Shown in pieces: positions 47,653 through 57,272 of a stretch of 64,000 nucleotides of DNA; positions within the stretch are counted from its first letter, which is position 1, and each line of letters opens with the position of its first letter. Both the position numbers and the translations under genes were made by a program. A model generated the notes under the pieces. The model was not told where the DNA came from and did no database searches. It worked only from the letters and a program-made list of their open reading frames with translations. The DNA comes from Verpa conica (Eukaryota; Ascomycota; Pezizomycetes; Pezizales; Morchellaceae): the NCBI GenBank assembly GCA_033030425.1, contig JAUFSD010000004.1:1674001-1738000 (forward strand), in the 5' to 3' direction.

Positions 47653-49977
47653 ACCTGCTATCTGATCGTAAGTATTATTATCATGAGCTAGTTTTAATGG
47701 GTTCAGAGGCTCAAATGAGTTTAGAGAACATGATTAAGCATATGTGGCGTTGGCGCCAATTTATCGAGTTGATAGGTAGTATATTTTAGGAAATTGTTGC
47801 TCCGAAACCCGTTGGCTGTAGGCGTTAGCTAATCCGGTTTTTTTGTCTCATATTACCAGATGGATGGCTAACGGCAAACTTTAGCATCGCCAGCCACCCT
47901 AATCCAGCCAGCAGCCACTCTGCCACAGGGTGATCTACATTATGAGTAACCAAAGATTGAGACACATGCACAAATGACCTAATTTCGCGTCTCGTGGAGA
48001 GAATTTAGAGCTCGACTTTACTGGAACACCTTCCTACAATTACCTCATTGCCGATAGAACTTAGAACGCACGCCTCAGATGCGTAGGTTAAGACCCGTGG
48101 TCTAGATTTACAATTTCTCATGTTCGCCCTTGTTGTCTCGGACACAGAATATTTAGTGGGATGAGAGACATAGCTAAAAGAACTTAATTCAAGATACATA
48201 AGCAAGGATATAAACGCTAATATAGTGCCTAGTTCTTCGATATGTAGTCCGTATATCCGTCCGCATAGGTGCAGCGTACGGCAAAAAAGATCGAGAAATC
48301 AGGGTCTTATGGCCAATCCTACTACTAGAATCTTTTCCAAAAGCCTAAAGAACGAATAGGAACGCTGATTCTCGTGTCTCGCGTTTCTCGATCTTTTTTT
48401 TTTTTTACCGTTCGCTGTAGTTGCTTCTTGGTACTAGACCCGGAGCCGCTTAGAGCGTTGGCAACGGGTTGGGTGCTTAATGTGGTTGACCAGAAAGTGT
48501 ATGTAATCATGTGGTCCCCTCTGCTGGTCAAATTAGTCAAAATCTCACACTGCGCCAAGGCGCGGGATCACGTAGATCGGCCCGCAGGGCTAAGCTTTTC
48601 GGCTATGTAGTACCCGGAGAGAAAGCCTTTGTCTCGCAAAGGACAACCACAAATATTAGCTAAGGAGATTTCTCCGGCGTGACAGGGGTTGATCTACGGA
48701 AGAAAGATACATGTGTACACTAGTGTGCGCGATGACTAACGTGTTAATAGGTTAGCTTCCTTACCACGGGTGCAACGGTCTTGTTCTAGTAGTGCTGACC
48801 TTATCCACCAGGTACCAAGACACTGTCGCTCAAGATTGGAACGTAAAGAATAATGCCCACGGGTCGGGTTTAGGGAGTGAATAACAAGAAAATCGTGGTC
48901 TATGTCGGTAAGAGTAATTCATGAGCGGAGAATATGAACAATAGCGGTTAATCTATATTCATATAGCACTAAGGGGATATATGGTATATTAGTTCGGCCT
49001 TGCTCAGGTCCCCCAGCTAATACCCGCCTTTTTTTTTACTGTGCACTTTCGTATGAATACGCCTGTGTAAGATGTAAGTAATGCAAAGAACATAAAATTA
49101 TAAAATGTGGGGCCACCAAGACACTCCAGACAGCGGGCTGCAAGGGTTCTTTACACCAACCCTCTATGTCCTGACAATACTCTTGGCACCTGATGATGTC
49201 TTACGGTACTAAGTATACGAGAATGGAAAGGTGCTCCTACCTGGAACAAGCAGGGTGTCCTCGGCAGGCTATAATCACCATTGTCAGCAGGTAAAAATAA
49301 TCTAGGGGTGACTTTGTCAGTAGTATTATGCTTAGCTCCATATTCCCACACTTTTATCGTCTCCCAACAGTGTTGTGCAGCGGCGGACTAGTGAGACAAA
49401 GTGATATAACAGTTTTTTGTCTTTGCCTATATGTCCTAGGTCTTACCGGCATTGGAACTAGAGCTAGGTCTTGTATAAGGTTTGTATTCTTGTGACTTTT
49501 TAGGGGCCTAGGTTGCTTTATTCTCGTATATTGGTGATGGGCACCTGATATTATCCACCATTTGAAAGACAAGGAATATTCTAGCCCATAGGCCATAACT
49601 ACATGCTAGTTTTTGCACCGAGAAAATAAAATTACATGATTAAAAAAAGACAAGGGACATTCGTACATCTCTTTAGAATAACAAGTATATTCTAGGATAG
49701 TTCAACGACCTTAGAGTGCAAGAAGCATAGTGAGCTTAAGACTAAGCCAGTGAATAAGCAGTGGTGCTTTGCCTTGTAGAGACTAAGTCTAGTCAATTCT
49801 CAACACAGCCCCGAGACACTTCACTCCATGACTACTGAGACATAGACTTCTCTCCCGCCCTCGACTAGTCTACGGACTTACCTGCGGATTATCACTGTAA
49901 TCAAGTACTCCGATAATTCATAGTGTATCTATCCTTGACCCACGCTGACTTCAAGCCGGGCACGTACCAAAGAAGGA

Positions 49978-49985
49978 TATATAAA
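49978..49985 (+). promoter_or_regulatory. TATA box of the KP4-like gene
   Basis: TATATAAA stands alone about 60 nt before CT/CA-rich leader sequence. A probable 5' UTR intron, 50071-50141 (GTCAGT, GCTAACC branch, CAACAG), lies between it and the ATG at 50193. Confidence 0.6.
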
Positions 49986-50192
49986 GGCCCTCCCCCCTCT
50001 CTCCCATAGCTCTCATCACCACCACATCCTCCACACTCACAATCACCAGTCCAACAAAACTTCACAAAAGGTCAGTTCAGTCTTTTCCCTACTCATTCCA
50101 CACCTCTCTCTCGCACTCAGAAGCTAACCAGTCACCAACAGATACCCATCTTTCAAAAAACAAAAAACAAACCAATACTTCTAATCATAATC

Positions 50193-50603
50193 ATGCAATT
50201 CAACATTCTCACCGGTCTCATTGCCATTGGCGCTCTCGCCAGCCACGTCTCTGCCAAAGGCATCAACTGCGATGGCAGCTCCTTCTGCTTCAAGGGAGCT
50301 TTGACAGACATCAGGGTCTACGTCAACTATATTGACGACAACCGCATGTACAGTAACGGAGAACACATCGCCTGCACATCACACTCCCCCGGTGCCGTCT
50401 GCGCCTTCCTCCAGAACTCTGATCATCAGGTCAGCGGTGGGGTGATCAAGCAGCTCGTTAATGGGCTTGTGAACCACGGTTGTCAGGGGTGCGGAAGTAA
50501 TCCTGTGTATAACTACGGTAGCACCCCGAGCAATGATCCTCAGTGGGGTATCTTGACTGTCAACTATGTTGTGGATAGCAACCAGTGTAACGGGGTTTGT
50601 TAA
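50193..50603 (+). CDS. Secreted KP4-like killer-toxin-family protein
   Basis: Single coding exon, 136 residues. A clear signal peptide (about 1-21, MQFNILTGLIAIGALASHVS then AKG) leads to a mature protein with eight cysteines at 26, 32, 61, 70, 97, 100, 132 and 136. The layout GINC near the mature start, LVNHGCQGCGSNP in the middle and LTVNYV near the end is the KP4 family arrangement. KP4 relatives were first known from a virus of the corn smut fungus, where the protein blocks calcium channels of competing fungi; many ascomycetes carry chromosomal relatives with roles in antagonism or host interaction. The gene has a good TATA and a leader intron, and the frame is intact, so it is likely expressed. 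Its activity cannot be judged from sequence. No related copy or immunity gene was seen beside it. Confidence 0.85.
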   Translation: MQFNILTGLIAIGALASHVSAKGINCDGSSFCFKGALTDIRVYVNYIDDNRMYSNGEHIACTSHSPGAVCAFLQNSDHQVSGGVIKQLVNGLVNHGCQGCGSNPVYNYGSTPSNDPQWGILTVNYVVDSNQCNGVC

Positions 50604-51572
50604 GCGGGTGGTCTCATGTCGCTTCTGTTAGTTATTGTTTTTCTGGATTTCTGAGGAGGATTTTGGGGTATGATTGGTAATAGGTGGAGGGGGGGGTCCT
50701 CTTGTATTTCGTTTTGAGGGTCTTGTCCTTTGCCGAGTTTTACTGGTTCCAGAGGGAAGGTCTTAGGAGGGGTACAAGGGGGGGTGGTTTCTGTTTTGTT
50801 GTTGTCTATTATGTTCTTCTTGTAATATTTTTTTTCAGAATATAAAAACAACTTTCATTGAGAATATTAAAGTGCCATACTTCATTTACTTGCAGTCTTA
50901 ACCAGTAGGATAAGTATATAGTACTAATCTATATCTCAGAGATTTTAGTGGGCCGGCCCAGACACCTTTTATGTGGCCCGGGCCAGCAACTACCATACTA
51001 AATTAATTATTGGGCCGGCCCATTTAAACCTCTGCTATATCTAGCGCAGGCTACAGAAAAAGTAGAGAGAGATATTGGAGATATTAACCACTTGTAAGCT
51101 TTATTAAAAGCGAAAGTTCTACTTTTATTTTAGTTACCACCATTTTGGGATCTTTTAATAGACCTAGTGATATAACGGCTCGGTGCCTAAGTTGGATGTC
51201 GTTGTGAAGAGCCAATAAGAATTGGTCTTGGCGATTCATTTCTTTTGAGTCGACCTCGGCACCCCCAACTACATAACTAATCCAATTATTCAAGCATCGC
51301 ATACCCGGCGCTAAAGACCAAGGGGAGTTTTCCGAGTAGCACTGAGCACGTGTAGACCTCGTCTTACCTAAGCTGAAGCTATTACCAGACAAAAAGAGCC
51401 TTTGCTGGTCAATGCTTGACAGAGAAGAAAAGTGGTTAGTTACATGTATTTATTATATTAGCTATTTAAGGGAGGCTGCTGTCAGGGTATGATGCTATAA
51501 AGACAGCAAAAACCGTATGAAATAAGATAATTTGATTAAATAAAAGATAATGATTGGTTATACAACATGGTT

Positions 51573-51697
51573 GCCCTATAAGAATACGTGTTCAGGGCTG
51601 AACATCGGTTATTTTATAGGCACTAATATTTCCCTATAAGAATATCCCCTCTATAAGAATACAGGTTTACTGATCTATTTTCATATTCTTATAGGGC
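51573..51697. repeat. 14-bp inverted repeat GCCCTATAAGAATA with internal copies
   Basis: GCCCTATAAGAATA at 51573-51586 is the reverse complement of TATTCTTATAGGGC at 51684-51697. Two more forward copies of the core lie inside (51632-51644 and 51651-51661). It could be the ends of a small DNA transposon. Similar TATAGAGGG-like motifs occur near 62430. Confidence 0.55.
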
Positions 51698-51709
51698 GAC
51701 TGCGCTGTA

Positions 51710-51895
51710 CTCGCCGAAGGGTAAGTTCTGACGATCGATTATGTACTAGTATATGCAAGAAAATAACTAGATTATAATTGTTATTCCCATTAACATTGAG
51801 TTATTTAGACATTATTTTTTAGCAGTTTTCCAATTTCTGTTTGTGTAATTATATACTAGTACATAATCGATCATCAGGCTTTGTTTCTCGGCGAG
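51710..51895. mobile_element. MITE-like element, 186 bp
   Basis: The terminal parts are inverted: CTCGCCGA at 51710-51717 pairs with TCGGCGAG at 51888-51895, and a perfect 22-bp pair lies further in (51733-51754 with 51851-51872), joined by an imperfect stretch containing CTGA. The inner 96 bp are AT-rich and non-coding. Length, long TIRs and lack of coding capacity fit a MITE. No clear target-site duplication was found. Confidence 0.65.
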
Positions 51896-53150
51896 CAGAA
51901 GGGACTGGAGACTCTTTTATCCTCCTCCAGCCCAACCACGCGGCTAGTAATAGTTTATTCACCTATTTTTCCTGTGACAGCTATCCTTATCCTTAATACT
52001 TTCCCAATTATCCGCTGACTGTAATTTTTTCACCAATCTCTATTCCTCCCCGATCCTTTCCGGCAAACATGTAGCGTATGTTCTGATTACTCTTCCTTTA
52101 ATCCAGCCCCCGTTTGCTTCTCCAGACACTTTTGAATGAACCCAATTGTAGACATCTTATCCGTAATATAACAGGTTTAATAGATAAATCTCCCTTCCGC
52201 TATAATGAAAGGTCGTTTGGGTGATCCCAGCTTATCTTAAAAATTTATCGTCCTTACTACAAAGATAGTAGAAAGTGTTGGTTCTACTTTCTCCAGTGAA
52301 TTTAATGATAGCCTAGGCCGGCCGACAGATTTCTTAGTCAGCTTGATAGGGGGATGCAGAATGATAAGCGTCAACTTACCGGTGTGGCGAAAAAAGGTGT
52401 CCTTCGGTGTGCTATTCACACCATTATATCCGTACCGATGTCAACTAGGGTAGAATGATGATAGTTCTTGTAGAGATTCATTTAGAGCTTAAAATTTTCT
52501 TAAGGACCCTGTTTATTAGCTATCTTTTTAATATCGCAGGTCATTTAGAGTGATATATTCTCACTTCGAATAGGACTATAAGGCCTCAGCCGAGCTGGTG
52601 GTGTTCGAGCTACGGCACAGCCCAGACCATATTCCAGAATGAAACTCCTGCAATAATTATTAAAATAATTGACTGGGCTGGCCCATATAAGTCCTGGCCC
52701 AAGTCAACCTCTGGTCTTAGGGTTCTGGTAATTGGGTCATGCGCCTTAAAGAATTAGCGGAGCATGGCTTTATTGGCTCCTTCTTTTATAATGATGTTAG
52801 TATAAGTTACAATTACAGCGTGAATCTATTGGATCACGTACCACTGAGAACTAGAGTACGGTATCATCTTTGCTTGGTACTGAGTATTCTACGGCATTTA
52901 AAATAGGTTGAATACTCGCTAAGGTTTATTGGGGCTATTTCTAGAATTATCGGGGAGAACCCCATGATTCTAGAGATTATGGGATACGTTTTTCCGGTAA
53001 ATTCTATGTGTTTTATCACAAAGACGACAGTGGCCTTCTCGCCCGAGCTATTCCAAGCACCAGGTGCAAGATTCACATATGAATCTAGACACGAGGCCAC
53101 CAGTTCTCTACAAACGATTAGCTATAATACATGGAAAGCAGCGTGTGATA

Positions 53151-53407
53151 GTGAGGGGCAGTGAGGGGCAGTGAGGGAGGTGGTACCTGGTTCCAGATTG
53201 AACGAGTGAGTGTTTATGATGCGGTGTATCATCTGAGACTGCTTTGTTCTTCTTCTGTTGCGCAGATAGGTTTTCGGATAAATAATAAGAAGTGCAGAGC
53301 TTGCATGTCTCAGTAAAATTTTATTGTAGGCGAGGGTACGTGTATACAGTGTAGTAGAGAAGACTGGGGGATGTATGGTGGGTGTCGTGGTGGGGTGTCG
53401 TGGTGGG
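53151..53407. repeat. Two small tandem repeats
   Basis: GTGAGGGGCA repeats 2.7 times at 53151-53178, and GGTGTCGTGGTGG repeats twice at 53381-53407. Both are G-rich on the plus strand and lie in non-coding sequence. Confidence 0.6.
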
Positions 53408-54049
53408 AGGGTAACCGGAGGTGGGGTCATGATAGAATGGTAATAGGGGGGGCTCCAGAACGTTCTTACTTGAAGGAGTATGAAGCAAATTGGCATATGT
53501 GCGGTTTTGAATTTACATAGGTGTATACATAATCTTTACCTACCAAACAAGACTACTAATACATGTATGTTTTTATGCAACGTGTGTTCCCTGCAACTAC
53601 CAAATTACCTGCTTCTGATCCAATACGGAGAGACTCCAGGGGCTATATTATATCTCTATTGCAGAATAATGATGCCTATAGTTGACTATGATCCTTAAGA
53701 TTGAGGCATAGCAGGGAGAAAACGCGCCTAGTTAAAGCTTTTCATGTGATTACTCTTCCCCATATAAATCTACCCTTGGAATAGCAACCCAAAAAGACTA
53801 AGTGACCCTGCGGAAAACTCTATCCTGCAGCCGGAAATATGTAAGGCTTGCGCGGAGATCCCAGATATGCAGGTACGGCTAGCGGCCCGCTTAGCGCGAC
53901 GGCACCTCAAAACCTGACCACAAAAATAAATTCCCATCACACACCCCAACTCAAAGCTTCGCAAGAACTCCAACCACTTGAAAGGCTCCTTAACCATCAC
54001 AAAAAATAACAGTTGCATCTTTCCTTGTTTGGCCTTTTTGCTTCAAGTC

Positions 54050-54277
54050 ATGGCTGAGCGTAAAAAGATGGTTGTGTGTGACTGCATGGTCTGTTTCGGC
54101 CGTCCTAGCCTGGTCTCTTTGTCAACTCGCTCTCGTCATCGCAGGAGGATGCCTAGACCTAAGAACTATAACCATAGGCGACATGATGGGGAGCCGTTGA
54201 AGTCGGAAGGGATAGTCACGGAAGATGGAATGCTCACGGAGGAGGCGGTCACGGAAGAGAAAAACGGAGCAAACTGA
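54050..54277 (+). CDS. Small Cys/His-motif protein, possibly transposon-derived
   Basis: 75 residues from the ATG at 54050. Near the start is VVCDCMVCFGRPSLVSLSTR then SRHRRRM: a CxCxxC group followed by an RH pair and basic residues. This resembles the N-terminal metal-binding motif found in large fungal transposase-like proteins, where it precedes a domain that is missing here. The C-terminus is acidic with a TE(D/E) repeat (TEDGMLTEEAVTEEKNGAN). It may be the surviving 5' end of an element or a short domesticated protein. The open frame extends further upstream to 53978 without conserved content, so the start is uncertain. Confidence 0.35.
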   Translation: MAERKKMVVCDCMVCFGRPSLVSLSTRSRHRRRMPRPKNYNHRRHDGEPLKSEGIVTEDGMLTEEAVTEEKNGAN

Positions 54278-55468
54278 GGTCAGCAGCGATAAAAAAAATA
54301 TTCATCTATTGAGGGGCTAATAGGAAGTTTAGAATGGTGGAGGCGTGGGTATCTATGGAATGGAGGGCTGGTGGGAAGAGCGATTAGACAGTCGACCATG
54401 AACGAGACACTGGCCAGAAACAAAGAGCTGTGAAGAATGGATGGTGACTACTAGAAGGTTCAAATGGGTTTCATAGGTTCCATTTATGTAACAGCTTTGT
54501 TCATAAGGCGGAGCTAGAACGATAGCTCCCCCAATACTTTGTGTGGTCTCTTGTATTATAGCCACCTCGGTATAGATCAAAGATACGATAAGTCTATCCC
54601 GCTATTTTCTCAGTGGTAGCGGTTTTCTAAATAGGTCATATACTATTCCGCTAATTTTTCGGGAATGTTCTTTGAAGTCTATTATATCGCGTCGGCCATA
54701 CCCACGGCCGATTTCAGGGAATTTACAGTTATAGCGCCTCTTAGACTAGGGGTACCGAGTGAGATATCATGATGTTAGGCACCCTATTACCCACAAATCT
54801 ATCGTGATCGCACTTGAAATAGGGAATTCAGCCCCTCTTAGGTCGGTTAATGCAACCCTAATCTTATTATTATATCTATTTTACCTCTAGTCGAGTGTAT
54901 TATTGATACAGGTAGGGGGTTCTTGAGATCCGGCTTGTCGGTAATAGATGGTGAGTGGCAAGCCCTCGAATAAAAGAGTCGCCACGTCTCACTCGCGTTT
55001 TTATGAGGTATTTCATATCCAGGCAATCAATCATAGTCTAAGTCGCATCACTGGGCCTCACTTGACCCTCCCACAACTTTAAATCTTGAAATCACCATTT
55101 AGCTAGGAAGTTAAGTCTGCGACTCACCCCAAGCATTTTGTCTACTAGTCACACTATTACTTATTTCAAGAGCTTATATATCTAGTGATATTATAAATAA
55201 AGTGAAACGGGACTATCACGTGGACCAAACCACAAACCACGGGAAACAAAGAAGCGACGAAATAGAAAACGAAACAACCTCCCACTTAATGAACACGGAG
55301 GCCCACACTAAAACCCACAGGGACCACCGAATCTCTAAGAGAGATACAGAAAAAAATAATCTATTATGAACCCCCCACCCCAGTTTGATAAAATCTTTCA
55401 AAACAAACATTTAAGGGCTCTAGCCTGAAATCTCGATAGTTGGTAATGTGAATTTCCCAGCTCGTAGA
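54278..55468. other. Intergenic, with one repeat element
   Basis: No gene is supported. It contains copy 3 of the GAGTGAGAY-ended family (54757-54995). Minus-strand open frames at 54353-54580 and 55216-55410 have no motif. Confidence 0.45.
54757..54995. repeat. GAGTGAGAY-ended element, copy 3
   Basis: GAGTGAGATATCATGATG starts at 54757 and TCTCACTC ends at 54995, in inverted orientation, 239 bp. The ends resemble those of copies 1 and 2 (28185-28250, 31949-32176). Confidence 0.4.
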
Positions 55469-55854
55469 CTAATGTGTCGGATCGACCCTCACAACAATCG
55501 TAGTAGTTGGGGGCGGGGCAGTAACCGTAACCGTACTCGTCGAACGTATTATCCATTTCAGGGCACCATCTTGGCATGTATATATATGCGTATTATAGCA
55601 AGCACTTCCGCAGCGGCTCGGGTCGGTTATTGGGCATAGTTGGCCGTCGACGCAGACAAACTGGTTGGATTGTTAGTCATGTATATTCGAACTCTAACGG
55701 TGAACTATAAGGTCGGGAGGTTGCAAACCTTGATTGTAGAATAAGAGGCCCCACCACAGTAGTCATAGACCCCGATTGGATTTATAGTCCCAGCGGAGGC
55801 TTTTGGTAGAGAATAGGAGGCGGTGAAAGCCAGTAGGGTGGTGATAAATACCAT
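55469..55854 (-). CDS. Small secreted protein with a six-cysteine carbohydrate-binding-like module
   Basis: Two exons on the minus strand: 55854-55729 (42 codons) and 55660-55469 (63 codons plus stop), product 105 residues. The intron 55728-55661 has GTTTGC, a TGACTAAC branch and CCAG. The first 21 residues are a signal peptide (MVFITTLLAFTASYSLPKASA). After splicing the protein reads YDYCGGASYST, then FVCVDGQLCP, RCGSACYN and YTCQDGAL. This CG-x2-Y, YxC-x4-LCP, CG-x-ACY, YxC order matches the small cysteine module known from fungal endo-1,3(4)-beta-glucanases and many secreted proteins (PF10645-type). The tail is Thr/Val/Pro-rich (TSTVTVTAPPPTTT) and may be O-glycosylated. It probably binds fungal or plant wall glucan, or acts as an effector. 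There is no catalytic domain. Confidence 0.7.
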
Positions 55855-57272
55855 GATTTTATTTTAAACTTATATAGTTATATAGTTATGGTGATTGGTC
55901 TTTGGGTTTGGGGGTAGTGGTGAGAGAGAGAACGAAATATGAGAGTTTGAGACCGGGAGGATTAGACTGTTATTATATTCTATGTCTCCACAGTAATCAG
56001 AGTGTATGTAGAGAGAATAAGATACTATGAAACTTCTAAAGAAGTAGCCACGCCTGTTGGAAGTTTCAGTAGGACGTGCGCATACGTTAAAAAGTAGCGG
56101 AGTATACATAAATACCAAAACCTTCAACAAATTGTTCCAGCTAAATAATCTAAAACATTAAGAGTGCGACAAAATCGTGTAGTAACTCTAATCATCAATA
56201 CTTAAAACCAAGCTATTATCGTTTCAAATATTCTTTACTTTGGATCTAAAACACAAGAGGTCATTCATTGTTATCTTCATTCTTATCTTAGCCTTTAAAG
56301 CGTCTTTATACCTGTTTCATATATAACGAGGGCTGTCCCTCTCTGTGCCTGCGATTGTGACTGAGATGAACCATGATTCAAAAATAGAAGGGGTTATTAG
56401 TAAATACCTGCTATTTACATTGCTGAACTGTATTCATGTATGAAATTCTCCTGTCTTATTCGATGTAATTGACTGCTAGCCGGTATTAGAGAGGCTCCTA
56501 TAAACCTCTACTGTCAGCTTATTCTATTTGCTGCTTTACATATGAATATGTGAGCGGCGCTGCTGGGACCCTCAAATACACCACTCACTTTAACAGATTT
56601 ATTGGATGAGTAAATTTCTAGGGAAAATAATTTAGAATATAACTAACTCTTTATACTCACTGTCATTATGGGGAATATATTGTCTATGAGCAGCTTATGT
56701 AGGTATATACTATAGAGCCCTATTATTGTCTACACTATTTTCTATAATAGCATTCATTATTGAAAGAAGACCTTGGGGTTTTTATGGGCCGAAGCAATAG
56801 CAATGATAGATTATAGGAAGCATCGGGCACTAATTTCAACTAAGAAACTCGGTCGACTTTGGGTATAAGTGTGGAGAATGCTATGTTGAGGAGCGTGGAT
56901 ATAGAATTAGATTCAGGAAACTTAAGGTTATAATCTAGTAAGTTTCCTTGTAAGCTTTACTCTACATATACAAATCGCTATTAATTTGTAGACCCCCGTT
57001 TCCCCAATATTACCCATACCAGTATTTAATACGTTTATAACACAAGGAGATCTCTTTTATCTATAGCATTCCTCCCTAACATTGAATACATATATACTCT
57101 ATGAGCCGTCAAGGGCTCCTGAAGCTCAGTGCCTAAAACAACATAGGAGAAAAGTAGAAGCAGCTGTATATCCCGCAATAGAAACAAAGAAAATCGAAAA
57201 GAACTCCCACCAGTAACGCCTCGTTACTTTAGCCGTTATATAACATATCGAGTATAGATAAAGTAGAGCAGG
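55855..57272. other. Intergenic region left of the NLR gene
   Basis: 5' flank of the secreted module gene and 3' flank of the NLR. AT-rich; no gene, RNA or defined repeat was recognised. Confidence 0.45.

Larger units (their letters stand above)
45301..49977. other. Gene-poor region
   Basis: No well-supported gene. A 13-bp inverted repeat (46050-46062 and 46096-46108) and an orphan coding segment (47470-47652) are listed separately. A 156-codon open frame at 46728-47198 contains no recognisable motif, though it has some Pro/Arg/Ala bias at its end. Confidence 0.4.
50604..54049. other. Repeat-rich region right of the KP4-like gene
   Basis: 3' flank of the KP4-like gene followed by transposon debris: paired GGGCCGGCCC palindromes (50950-50959, 51012-51021) with a variant at 52675-52684, an IR family at 51573-51697, a MITE-like element at 51710-51895 and small tandem repeats near 53151 and 53381. 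Open frames at 51084-51392 and 52237-52419 (-) lack recognised motifs. Confidence 0.45.
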
